Source: Sclerotinia nivalis (lineage: Eukaryota > Ascomycota > Leotiomycetes > Helotiales > Sclerotiniaceae). From it: a stretch of 64,000 bases of DNA. The stretch is from contig JAPEIS010000013.1 of NCBI GenBank assembly GCA_029531795.1, forward strand, positions 1,488,001 through 1,552,000. The letters run 5' to 3'. Below, piece by piece: positions 10,817 through 21,657 of this stretch. The stretch's first letter is position 1. Every line of letters begins with the position of its first letter. The notes beneath the pieces were generated by a model, which had not been told where the DNA came from, did not search any database, and saw only the letters and a list, made by a program, of their open reading frames with translations. The position numbers were made by a program, and so were the translations under genes.

Positions 10817-13050
10817 TCAATGCTCCGGCCAAGGACAACCAAACATCAGCTTCCCCTGTTCATCCCTCATCCTCTTCCTAACCACAGCCATCAAGCCCAA
10901 CGGCACCAAAAGATCCTCGCCCAACCCCTCTTCCCTTTCCTTTACCCCATTAGTAGTCCACGTATATTCATTCCTCCTCGCACAAACCTCCAATCCATTA
11001 TGACCTCCATAGCCATAACTCATCGTCCTCATAACCTCTTCCCTAACACTATTCTTTTCCCAACCCCTCCAAACCCCATCTTTAATCCGGCCTCCCGTAC
11101 CAACATTCTCCCTAAAAACCCGCATAAAACTTTGATACGCACAATGCTTATCAAATAACCACCAATTTGGAATCACCAATCCTAAGTCGGGGAATTGAGT
11201 GTCTTGCCCTTTAAGGTGGGTAGGCGTCCATGTTCCATTACGTACTTGTGTAAGGTTTTGAATCGCGGTTTTAAAATTGGGCGTTAGACCATTGGTGAAA
11301 TCTGGGTTGTAAAAGTGGTGCGGGAGCAATTTTTTGTACATGCGACCGGGGTAGAAATAGGAACTGGGATTTTCAGCGTCGATGACGATGGTACCTTCGC
11401 TCATGCGCCAAGAGTGATGCTGAAGATCGAAATCCATATGGAGCGGCTTATCGCCGTAGATCCCCATTATGCGCCAGTATTCGTCGAAGGGCTGGCCCGT
11501 TAAGGTTAAGTTGTTGGCTGGTATTGTTGCGTTGACTTTGATGATGTCGAAGAGATCGATGCCAGATGCGTAGGATTCGTAATCATCGGCCGAGGGATAT
11601 TCATATCGACCTGGAGTTTGCGTATAATGAGGAGAGACATACTTTATACGTGGTATTGTTTTGTTTTCAAGGCCAAAGTAACGAGCATATGGTTCAGAGA
11701 GCTTGATACGTGTATCGAAGCCATTGCATGTACCTTCCATTTTGTATTTCCAGGCATGGCCCGGTCCGATGATAAATCTGAAGGTGTGTTAGTCTTGCGA
11801 TTAACAAAGAAGGAAGAGAAGATAGAAAACTTACACCACCGGAATACAAATAGTAAGAACAAAAAATACAATCCACAAGAAAAACGAAACAAGCCTAGAA
11901 ATTGCGATCTTAATACTTCTCCAGGGAACATCAGGTGGTGTCCATTCTGTGAGGGATGTACTCAAACCTAGCTTAACTTTCAAACAATAAGAGATTCTGA
12001 GTATAGCTGAACCCCAAAAAATTGCATTGACTACGAGGAGAATAATAGCAAAGCCGATGCAGAGAATTTGCTCATAATTGCGTAACTTACCCTCCGTGAA
12101 ATTTTGGTACAGGAGGGGCATTGTATATCGCCAAAGTCGTGTTTTAGCCCAGAGAATGGTAAGGCTATTAAAACTAAGTAGAACGGGGAGAATAACGTAA
12201 AGGTCGTATAGGAGAAAGTCGGTTGAATAACCAGCGTGGATAAATCCTATGAAACTGCGATTTCGTCGTGGACGAGTGCCGAAGAAATTTGTTCCGTTTC
12301 GATGTTCATTTTCTACTTCTCTTCTGATGTCGGCCATAGTTCGTGTTGGTTCTCCTCCTGGAGGAACATATGTATTGTTATTAGAAACACCAGCGTAATG
12401 GAGTGGTGGCGGCGGTGCGACTGGATCGGAAGGACTTTCCTCCCCGCACTTGTCTGTGCATTCCTTTTGAATGCATGGACCGGGATGACATATTGATGGG
12501 CATGTATACGATTCGCAATTGTGCCGAGTACCACAACGATGTTCTTTTGAACAAGGGTGGCCGCAACTACCTGCAGTAATGGCAAGCATGGACATATCAT
12601 GTTTTCTGCACCAGCAACTGGGTTTCGGATAGCTAACATGTGAAAATTTACAAGTGGGACATGTCCAGGGTCTAATTTGTGGTGACCAGGTGGAGGACGT
12701 AGCCCAATTGTTGATACAGCCAGGATGATAGGCTTGGTAGCAGCAATGGCAGGCCCAGATCTCTGATATGCGAGCTGTAATGGTATCGTGGCAAATGGGA
12801 CAATCGTATCTGAAAATTTGGGTTAGCTAACGCTCAATCGCGGGTAGAGGAAAAGACTCGGAGGCCAGAGTGATGTCGTATGAAAAAATAAATACAATCC
12901 ATTTTCGATATCCTTCATAATCCGGTCGCTCCTGTTAGGAGCTAGCGATCTTCCATGGGTATCTACTATGTCAAGTTCTACTGATTGCCTTGCTGGTCCT
13001 GATCGCCCTGGAACCCAAGTAGCAATGTATTCTGGGAGCCCTTGAAACAT
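10817..13050 (-). CDS. Membrane protein with NF-X1-type RING finger
   Basis: Exons are 13050-12896, 12809-11835 and 11777-10817, giving about 696 residues. All junctions are in phase; the first donor is GTATTT. The order is: a short N-terminus (1-52); a RING-like zinc domain (about 53-110) beginning YDCPIC, with WACHCCYQAYHPGC and WTCPTC as in NFX1/FAP1; then a KPSCWC..H segment and one or two Cys/His-rich NF-X1-like repeats (about 115-170). A proline/charged linker follows, then about three hydrophobic segments (about 248-380), then a C-terminal domain of about 310 residues with several N-glycosylation sequons (NLT, NGT, NAT). NF-X1 proteins are normally soluble, with six or more fingers. 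Here one RING and a finger or two are joined to a membrane anchor and a probably lumenal domain. A membrane E3 ubiquitin ligase is the likely class; the substrate is unknown. Confidence 0.75.
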
Positions 13051-13097
13051 TCTGACGTAGTTTGATGAAATACGTCAACTTGATGAAATACGTCAAA
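13051..13097. promoter_or_regulatory. Three CRE-like TGACGTA sites, two in an 18-bp tandem repeat
   Basis: TGACGTA occurs at 13053-13059, and its complement TACGTCA at 13071-13077 and 13089-13095. The last two lie in near-identical 18-bp units (13062-13079 and 13080-13097). Such sites bind CREB/ATF-type bZIP proteins. They sit immediately upstream of the minus-strand start codon at 13050, so they are leader or core-promoter elements of the RING membrane protein. Confidence 0.45.
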
Positions 13098-14635
13098 TTG
13101 ATAATAAAAAGGTGTCATGGATATATATCAAAATATCTTAGAGTTGATTGAATATACATCAAGTTTGATGATTGATTTAGGATTGGAAACAAATGAGTGA
13201 TCAGATGACAGAATATCTTGAAGAATTGAGGGAAGAAATTGGGGAAGAAGGTTATGATGAGGGGAAAATGGAAGAGCTAAGGTATTATGTAATGACCTAT
13301 GACTGTAAAAGCAAAGTAGAGGTCAATTGATAGCAGTGCCTTGGCATGAAGAAGCCGTTGGAACTAAGTGTGTTAAACTTTTGACCGTTAGAACACTAAC
13401 TTTAGGCTATAACACTTACCAATCAAATGGATTCCATTCACCTAAGAGATTCATCATCCTTACCATTGAGGTACATTGTAGCATCATTCATTTTGATCTG
13501 TATGAACCTTAGGAATATATCTATGAGCTTCCACTGATTGCAGTGTAAATTGCAAGTCCTCCTTGATGTTAACATGCAAAATGATGGACCGCTTTCCAAA
13601 AGCAGACACCTTCAGCCACTTCAAGGTTTAGCATTGCCATCGAGTATTATTTGTAGAGAGAAAATTTTAAATCAGGTGAAAGTGGATTTTTAGATGTAGA
13701 GGGAGTTTGATTAATAGAGCTACGATTCCGAGGATAATAATCGCACCTTCCACATTAATACCTACCACTGATATATGACGAAAGGGCTTGGGACATGTCA
13801 TCTGATCTTGGATGATCCACTTTATTCAAAGACGAACCACCAAGTCTGCTGTTAGATTTAAAAGAAAAGGTTTTAGAATACTTCTAGATCAGAATTTGAG
13901 GAGACCAACGTGGATGATCCAATTGGATGAGAGAGAAAACTCCGCAGACTATAAAGAATGTGTAGCTACACACTATACATCAAGTAACGATAGTTATCAT
14001 TGGTTGATCGAGTTTGACTGTAGTATCATTGAGGTCCTCCGGCTAGAAAGTATACCATACTCAAAATAAAAGAGAGCCACTATTCTCCTTGCAGTTTAAC
14101 ATCTTGTATGTGCTTTAGAGTGGATTGTGGTGCGCTTTCTGGCCGCAAAAGAGGGAGATGGCACGCCGAATTGTCTTGAATTCACGACATTTCGTCTTTA
14201 CATTCGAAACTTTTAAAGCCTTAAGCCGTTCTGTACCCACGGTGGAAGGACTTTAGAATGAAAGTGAAAAAAGATGAAGTTTATGATTCTCCACAAGTGC
14301 CTTTCTGAACATAGGAGAGAGCTATGAAAACAAGGCACGTTGAATTGCACGGGCGGGAATTGAAGGAAAGCATTGTGGATAAATTCTGGATCGTTAAAAT
14401 GAGATTGTAAGTCGATAATAACATCAAGACTTGACATGAATTGGATGACTCGGATGACATTGATTAGGGACAATGGAAATTTTAGTACGATATTATAAGT
14501 GTTGATTTGGCAGGAAAGTGAAGAACAGTAGACTACAAAAGAAAAACGAGTTGACTTACTAATCTGATTTGATTTGGTTTGGGGAGTGTTGCAAAAGAGC
14601 AAGATATTCGCTTCTTGATGCACTCGCATCTTAAC
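13098..14635. other. Intergenic, ORF fragments only
   Basis: About 1.5 kb, AT-rich. An acidic ORF starts at 13193 (plus; MSDQMTEYLEELREEIGEE) and other short plus-strand ORFs lie at 13327-13512 and 13812-14069. None has family similarity or a convincing spliced model. A decayed gene is possible but not shown. Confidence 0.4.
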
Positions 14636-15760
14636 TTACCACGATGATCCTGAGGCAGTATCTGAATCGCTACTGATTGATTTCCCATTGTCCAAGTCTT
14701 CTTTCCCTCTAGCACTCTTCTCCTGAGCCTTTTTCTCCTCATCTTCCTTCTGCTCAATTTCTCGTAGTCTTTCGACTTTTGCTCGGTAGAATTCAACAGC
14801 TGATTTTGGGAAACCAATTTCCTTGAAGAGATCTTCCACAGAATACCATTCCGTGGAATTGGCGTACTTTGAGAGGAATATCTTCAAATCTTGACGGCGA
14901 ATCTTGTGAGCCCAGGCCACCAACTCAACAACAAAACTTACCCAGTTCAAGATCGTTTCTGAATCCATGGTTCCTTCATGTTGTCGAAATTGAATGGTTC
15001 TTTTGACTGGATTAACGTGCGGTTTACGGAGTCCTTCAATATGATATGCCATAAAGTTGTAAAATGCATGTCCACAGAACATGTCGACGACTTCATTGAC
15101 TTCGGTTGTGCTGAGCAGTACATCGAGTAAGTTTCCTTCATATTTAAGTACACCAAGATTGGAGCGTACATGAAGTGATGGACAGTAGCCACCAGTCATT
15201 CCAAGTCGTGACTTGTGAAGAAGTTCTGAGATTTGAGGTTCAAAAAACCAAACAGTTGCCATGAGATGTTGAAGCGGCGTGAAATTCAGCCCTGCCTTTC
15301 CTTTACCAACATGAACGTGAAAACCACATGATCTGTTGACAACAACATCAAAATGTTTGTGGATAGCGGTTAGCATCTTGTCAACTTCTTTGAAGGCTTC
15401 GGGGCCAAATTTTAAGACCGGTGACTGCATTTCAATCGGGCAGTAGTAGGCCTTGTCTGCCTTCCGCTCATCTGTGAAATATAAAGTGGGATCCGTGTCG
15501 ACCACCCATGTGTTGAACAATGTTGATTGTGGAATTTTTTGGGTAGGATTTGGAGCCAAAAGCTCTGAATCTAATTTTTCAATATCAGCCTCTGACAGAA
15601 TGTCAAGCCCAGTTTCGACAATCAGGGTGTCTCTAACAAGCTCCCAGATCTCTCTCTGATGTGTAAATGGTCGTTTTGAGAAGCGAATGCCAAACTCTAA
15701 CTCTACTCCGAAGGTGAATGTGTCAGAGAAACGCGCCAAAAGATTTGGACGTTTAGACAT
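14636..15760 (-). CDS. Putative amidoligase (COOH-NH2 ligase superfamily)
   Basis: Single-exon gene of 374 residues with its ATG at 15760. Motifs of the Amidoligase_2 family are visible: FGVELEFGIRF (17-27), an acidic CPIEMQSPVL (107-116), CGFHVHVGKG (145-154) and RTIQFRQHEGTMDSET in the second half. The family has a glutamine-synthetase-like ATP-dependent ligase fold and is predicted to join carboxyl and amino groups in peptide tagging or small-peptide synthesis. The roles of the fungal members are largely unknown. The C-terminus (about 330-374) is charged and then serine-rich, probably disordered. No signal peptide is seen. Neighbouring genes give no pathway hint. Family assignment is good; substrate is unknown. 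Confidence 0.82.
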   Translation of the reverse strand: MSKRPNLLARFSDTFTFGVELEFGIRFSKRPFTHQREIWELVRDTLIVETGLDILSEADIEKLDSELLAPNPTQKIPQSTLFNTWVVDTDPTLYFTDERKADKAYYCPIEMQSPVLKFGPEAFKEVDKMLTAIHKHFDVVVNRSCGFHVHVGKGKAGLNFTPLQHLMATVWFFEPQISELLHKSRLGMTGGYCPSLHVRSNLGVLKYEGNLLDVLLSTTEVNEVVDMFCGHAFYNFMAYHIEGLRKPHVNPVKRTIQFRQHEGTMDSETILNWVSFVVELVAWAHKIRRQDLKIFLSKYANSTEWYSVEDLFKEIGFPKSAVEFYRAKVERLREIEQKEDEEKKAQEKSARGKEDLDNGKSISSDSDTASGSSW

Positions 15761-16131
15761 ATTGACTAACCTTTTTATGTGATGCGATTCGAATTACGGT
15801 GATTTTCTCTATTTTGAATGTAGCTGGTGTAGTTGAATTTCGAGTGGAAATGTTTATGGATATGTAAGTTCTTACAATACTAAGACAGCTACGATGACAC
15901 TTGGATAACTTATTCTGTGAATAGGGGTGTGTTGCATTGTTGTTTAGAGCAAGTTTGGTTCTTTGTTGATTCTCCGTTTATCAAAAGTATTGGGGAGGGG
16001 GTAACAGAGCGTCTCCATAGATCGATCAATCGATGGGACAATGAATATAAAACAAAGAATAAAATGCCATTGTTATTTTTAAGTGCTTTACTTTGTTATG
16101 ACTGCCCTACCTTGATGGAAACAGGGTTTCT
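15761..16131. other. Intergenic, nothing recognised
   Basis: Upstream of the amidoligase gene and probably containing its promoter. No coding or repeat signal is seen. Confidence 0.45.
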
Positions 16132-16240
16132 ATACGTAGGTGTATGCCGTAAAGTTTGTCTCAACGCCTTGAATTTTAAGGATTAGAATATGTTCAGAAC
16201 CAAAGCAGTGAGACAAACATTACAGCATACACCTCCATAT
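16132..16240. repeat. Inverted repeat with 32-bp arms
   Basis: The arms 16132-16163 and 16209-16240 match in inverted orientation at 28 of 32 positions and enclose a 45-bp spacer. The best core is GTTTGTCTCA and its complement. The unit could be a small MITE-like relic or the stem of a long hairpin. No flanking target-site duplication was identified. Confidence 0.6.
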
Positions 16241-16653
16241 GTGTAGTTGAATGGAACTCCTCAACGGCGAACAGAAATATTTGTTTACAATCAATATCGA
16301 AAATACTAATGCGGCTAAGGCGGCTATGGTCATCTCACGGAAATTTTTCCGCTTTATTTCCGCCCCCATCGTTGTGAACGGACCTCGGAATAACTCTATG
16401 CACATACCTAGCGTTCGAGTTTCATAATTTCTGGCAGCACGAGTCTCCGAATACGCTTAGCTTAGCTACACTTATACGTCTATTGGAGGAGGTGCTATCT
16501 ATGCAAGTGAATGTCATTGCTCATGTAGACTTGGAATTATCGATATAATATTGAGGCCGGTACCTGCCTTTCCAACATTCCTTTGTTCATATCTTTATAT
16601 TCTTTTATCGTTGTTTCTTGATTGAGTACCAAGGTGAAACTTCAAACCTCGTA
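16241..16653. other. Promoter region of the GMC oxidoreductase gene
   Basis: Non-coding stretch directly upstream of the ATG at 16654. No specific site was recognised. Confidence 0.45.
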
Positions 16654-18712
16654 ATGGCTATCACTATAAAGCCAGAAGGCATCGAATATGACTATATTGT
16701 GTGCGGGTAAGTCGACTACTTAGATACAATGTTTGATGGATAGCTCTCTCACAAGTATGTATAGAGCTGGCACTTCAGGGGCCGTTGTCGCAGCAAGATT
16801 GGCAGAAGATCCCAACAATTCTGTTCTCGTCATCGAAGCAGGAGAGCATAATTCCCTTCTCGAAAATACTCTCATGGTCGGGGGATGGTGAGATATTCAT
16901 TCCATGGTCCCATAGACTAGAGCTCTGACTTTATCTATCCATAGGTCACAGAATTTTGACACAGAAGCGGACTGGAACATCACCACGGAACCTAATCCAG
17001 GAGTCAATAATCGTCAAGTCAAAGTTAGCCGAGGCAAATTTCTCGGAGGATCCAGTGGATTAAATGGTACACTGTGCATTAGAGGTACACCACAAGATTA
17101 CGATGACTGGGAAACGCCAGGATGGAGTGGCGAGGAGGTTTTTGGTTACATGAAGAAGGTAGGATAGTTATTCTCTTGATCATGCTTATGGTACTGATAG
17201 TGGTACAGGCAGAGAACTTTCATGACAAGGAATGGTTTAAGGCCAACGATTCGGTGCATGGCCATGACGGCTTGCTTGATGTCGAACCTCATGACATGGT
17301 AAGCTGTACCACAGTAGCCCATTTACACAATAGATTGACTTTATTAGGCCCCAATATCTCATATGATTCTGGATTCGATGGAGGATCAAGGTCTACCACT
17401 TCATCCCGACATGTTTTCGACCGGAGAAACTCCGAATGGTTGTGGGCATGTACCAAGAACTGTATATAAAGGAGACAGAACTACTTCGGCAAATTACTTC
17501 ACCAACAAAGGTCCAAACCTCGCGATCAAAACTAATACGACAGTCGACCGAGTAATTCTTGAAAGCGACGCATCTCCCCATAACTTGAGAGCTGCAGCTG
17601 TGAAAGTAATCGAAAAAGATGGAACGGAGAAAGAGATTAGAGCTAGGAAAGAGATTATCATTAGCGGAGGGGCGTATTGCTCGCCAACTATTCTTATGCG
17701 ATCAGGAATCGGAGCAAAGTCCGAGCTTGAATCCCATGGCATTGAGTGTCAGGTTGACCTTCCCGGAGTTGGGAAAAATCTTATGGATCACATGGTAATT
17801 GTTCGAAACCTCTCAAAATATACTCCATTAACAAGATCACAGATTGTTTTCATATTCTATGAAACCACAAAACCAAATGTTACTAAAGATTATCTGCTTT
17901 ATAGCCCGAATGCTTCAGGTGAAGCTTACAGGCAATGGAAAGAAGAGAAGCGTGGACCTCTTTCCACTTTTCCGTTCGGCGCATTCGCATATTCTCGTCT
18001 TGATGAGCGTCTTGCTTCCGAACCAGCTTGGACTTCAGCGCCACGGCAGCCAGGTCGAGATCCTATGGGGCTAACCAATTCACAACCAAACGTCGAGTTC
18101 TTTAACACTGAATGCTATGGTGGCCCAAAGCAATACGATCAATTCCCAGACGGAGATAAGTCACATGCATTTTCTATAATCGCGGAGTTGTTCGCACCTA
18201 AAAGCAGAGGTACAGTAACCCTGAAATCAAAAGATCCAAAGGATAATCCAGTTGTCGATCACAACTACTTGAGTGAAGAACTGGATATTGTTGTTCTCAG
18301 CGAGGCATGTAGATATGCCAATGAAATCATTGTGAAGGGGAAAGGCACGAAAGATATCGTTGAGGGAAGCTGGCCCAAGGATTTAACACACCATACATAC
18401 ACATCGAGGGAACAGTGGGTTTCATATGTCAGGGATAATGCTACAACCTGTTATCATCCCGCAGGAACCGTCAAAATGGGCAAAGCATCGGATCCAATGG
18501 CAGTTATCGATGAGGAATTAAGAGTCAGAGGTGTGAAAAATCTCAGAGTCGCCGATACAAGCGTTATGCCACTCCTTAATCAGGGTCATACCCAAATGCC
18601 TGCATATGCGATTGGTGAGAAGGCAGCAGATTTGATTATAAATGGTGTCGACGGTTTAGATGTAGCAGCGTTGAAGTTAGAAAGGTATGATTCAAAAACT
18701 GAAACTTCCTGA
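16654..18712 (+). CDS. GMC family FAD oxidoreductase
   Basis: Exons are 16654-16706, 16765-16887, 16945-17158, 17209-17298 and 17348-18712, giving 614 residues with all phases matching. The N-terminal FAD fold starts at DYIVCGAGTSGAVVAARLAE (about 13-32). The GMC signature KVSRGKFLGGSSGLNGTLCIRG follows near residue 95. The C-terminal domain has CYHPAGTVKMG and NQGHTQMPAYAIGEKAAD with the two catalytic histidines. Such enzymes oxidise alcohols, aryl alcohols, glucose or choline. No signal peptide precedes the FAD fold, so the protein is probably intracellular, unlike secreted glucose oxidases or aryl-alcohol oxidases. Substrate cannot be assigned from sequence alone. The upstream gene is unrelated. 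Confidence 0.9.
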
Positions 18713-19129
18713 TTACAAGAGCATATGGAAACGGAATTCTAAGAGTTGCTCGATTGGTTCTATGAATCAAGATCATTGGCGTTATTAGCATGCCTGAATT
18801 GAATATTTGATACAGATCTATAATATCTTTCGTTTGGACCGTGTCTTTACCATAAGATTTTACAGAGCGATAATAAGGTGAATATTAAATTGAATCCCGG
18901 GAAAAATATGTTACAAACCTGTTTGTGGCAGTGATGTAGGTAACCAAATTCTGAAAGCGTTCTTCCCTTATAAATGATTTTACTAACGATCGGGTCGACT
19001 CTCTCGCAACTCGCACCTTCCTAATTCAATTTCCAATATGACTTTGCTCATTTCTCTTTACGCACCTCACCCATCTCAATCAAGGTTTCCATCAGAAAAT
19101 CCTCAGAAATCTCTCGAGAATTCGCAGAA
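18713..19129. other. Intergenic, nothing recognised
   Basis: 3' end of the GMC gene and promoter of the protease-like gene. A short out-of-frame ORF starts at 19038 in the presumed leader. Confidence 0.45.
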
Positions 19130-20942
19130 ATGTATTCCTCACATCTTCATCTCTCAAGCCTTCTCATCCTCATCCTCCACTTCGTATACTTCACATGTGC
19201 CACCCTTCCGCCAATACACTACACTATAATCCGACGCGGTGGCTCATTTCCCGCTCCTGACACAGCAAATCTTACTTTCCTTCAATCCACACTTGCAGAT
19301 ACAAATGCCAGATTTACGAATTCTGAGAGAGTGTTGAGAGGAAATAGGGTTGTTAGGGTTCCTAGACGATGGCACGATGGTCAAACCACTAACACAACAA
19401 ATCCCCAACGAAGATCTGGAACTTATCTTCAACCCGGGACTACTCTTCTCGGTGAAGTCGGTAATTCTGGATCTTGGTTTGCATCCTTGAAAATTGGCAA
19501 ACCGTCGCAGAATGTGGATCTAGACCTTAATATGCTTACAGCTGATTTTGCGGTGATTAGTACACCCAGTGGGAGGGGAAGTTTTTATCTCGAAGAGAAA
19601 AGTGGCACGTATAGTGTTAGTAATGATAATGAAGAGGGAAAGGGCATGAATTTTCCGGGATGTAGGTGTGGAAAAGATGTAGTGGGATTACCGTTGGGGA
19701 TTGATATTTTTGATGGTTTGAAGGGGGAGAGATATATACCTGTGAGCTTCGCCCATTGCAGACCACAGAAACAGTGGGTTGGTAGTTTGGGGAAGAGTGG
19801 TGCAAGTTTGGGATTGGCTATAGGGGAAGGTTTGGGGCAAGTTGGCGGCTGGAAACGAGGATTGTTGGGGCAGATTGTCAGGAGTGGAGTTGTTGATACT
19901 GAGGTCTGGAGTTTGATGTTGCTTAATGGACATGAGGGAGTTTTCAGTGTTGGAGGGTCGTCGGTCAAGGCAGTTAGAGAGGTGGAAGGAAGGATCGAAC
20001 AGGAATTGAGGAAACTTGACGCGGGTGGGTTCCAACCTGGACACAGTGAATTGACGAAGCTTGATGTGGGTGGACTGCAACCTGAAAACAATGAATTAAA
20101 GAAGATTGATGGGACGGGCCTACAATCTGGACATGATGAATTGAGAAGAAATGTAGAACTGGGATTGATGAAGAGAGATGAAAATGGATTTGGTAATAGT
20201 GAAAAATTGACGACGACAGATGAGAGTATATTGGGCACTCATGACTTGAAGCGAAATGATGAAAGTGTTTGGGAATGGAGTAGAGTTCGAGGCGCAGATG
20301 GGTGGTGGGAAATTCTAATGAAAGGGATTTGGGTTGATGGAAACAAAGTTTTACAAAATCAGCCAATAGTCTTGGATGTAAGTCTAATACTTCCCCACTG
20401 TACCTTGTTTCCTCCTCTCCATCTAATTCCTATTCGCTAACTTCCTCTCAGGTTAATACTCCCTACATAGTCGGCCCACCACATCTTGTCCGTAACCTCT
20501 ACGCCTCAATCTCAGGCTCGCGTCAACTTCCACCACCATACGATCAGTTCCATGCCTACCCATGTTTTAACCCGCCTCACTTGTCACTCGAGTTTGGGAA
20601 TTTGAGGGTCAAGGTATTGGATGGCAAGAGAGACACAGGAAGCTTTTCGCCTGGAGGAAGGTTTAGTTTGGGAAGAATGGAAAGAGGTAGTGGTTATTGC
20701 GTAGGAATTGTAGTGGAAGGGAGGTTTGGTGATGGCGATAGCCCGGATGGAGAAGGAGGAGATGGTGGGTTAGACGGGAATGGAATGGAAGATATGTGGA
20801 TTTTGGGAGAGCCATTTTTCAGAGATGTGCAGGTTGCTTTTGATGTGAGCCTCTTGAGTATTCTGTTCCTTTCTCTCTAGGTCGAACACTGACAATTCAT
20901 GTACAGTGGAAAGAGAAAAGAGTTGGTATGCAACGACTTTGA
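19130..20942 (+). CDS. Secreted aspartic-protease-like protein with altered active site
   Basis: Exons are 19130-20377, 20452-20844 and 20907-20942, giving 558 residues. A signal peptide is evident (about 1-24, LLILILHFVYFTCA). The pepsin (A1) fold is recognisable from LGEVGNSGSWFASLKIGKPSQNV, from the second-lobe segment QPIVLD plus VNTPYIVGPP, and from the terminal VAFD/WKEKRVGMQ. The first catalytic DTGS is replaced: the expected position reads DLNMLTADF, so the aspartate is gone. The second motif DTGT reads DVNT. Proteolysis is therefore not expected. Between the lobes lies an insertion with about three imperfect 16-residue repeats (about 295-342, pattern KLDxGGLQPxxxEL), followed by charged, asparagine-rich sequence. 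It is a secreted or wall-anchored non-enzymatic relative. The last exon encodes only 11 residues plus stop. Confidence 0.75.
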
Positions 20943-21657
20943 CTCTCCATACATGTTGAGAATGAGGGTGCTGCTTGAGGATTTTAAGCGATTTCCAATT
21001 CGAGTATAGTATTCTTAGAAGTCTTTTATTTCACATGGAAAATGGGGGATATACATTATACAGGCTAGCAGTGGAAATTTTGGAAGGTTTTTTGCAGCAA
21101 GGAAGAGTATCATAAGTCACGAGAAGTGCACGTGATACAATAACACAATTGTCCCACAATCTAGAACTAGTGCTTTAGCTACATCTTCATCTCGGACAAC
21201 CTCTTAGCTAGTAGTCTAATCATCATCTTTACCCAAGAAAAATATGATCTGCATGGTGTAACAGACATGCGATGGAAAATATGGAAGAGTACGTGAGAAT
21301 TTCCTCGACTTCGGCGAAGGTGCTCTTGAAACGTTACAATGATGCGGTTTTCAGGCAGCTGAAGTATACTCGAGGTCGGGCTGAAGTACGTTATATGCAA
21401 GCGCATGCGAGCCAAGGACGAAAAGCCATTGTGGTGGAAGACCTACCAATCAACCTTGTTACAGCAGGATGGATTTTATTTTCTTTACAAAAATCGTTGA
21501 AGGTTGCACAGCCGGCCATTTCAAGTCCGGCCATGACCCGGCTGATGTCAGACGTGCTCTCAATATATTATCAGTAGTTTATGTGCCAGTTTTTACATTA
21601 CTATTCATTGCATTCCATGAAATAAATTCTTCTCCTTTCGCGTTTGCCAGCTTGATA
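20943..21657. other. Intergenic / long leader with upstream ORFs
   Basis: An ATG at 21272 opens a 101-residue ORF, and an in-frame ATG at 21469 could extend the rhodopsin-domain protein by 63 residues. Neither has family support. They may act as upstream ORFs in a long leader. Confidence 0.35.

Noticed and set aside
20581..20880. Separate gene at the 3' end of the protease-like gene
   Set aside because: It is exon 2 of the same gene: the donor at 20378 and acceptor at 20451 join in phase and supply the second lobe of the pepsin fold.
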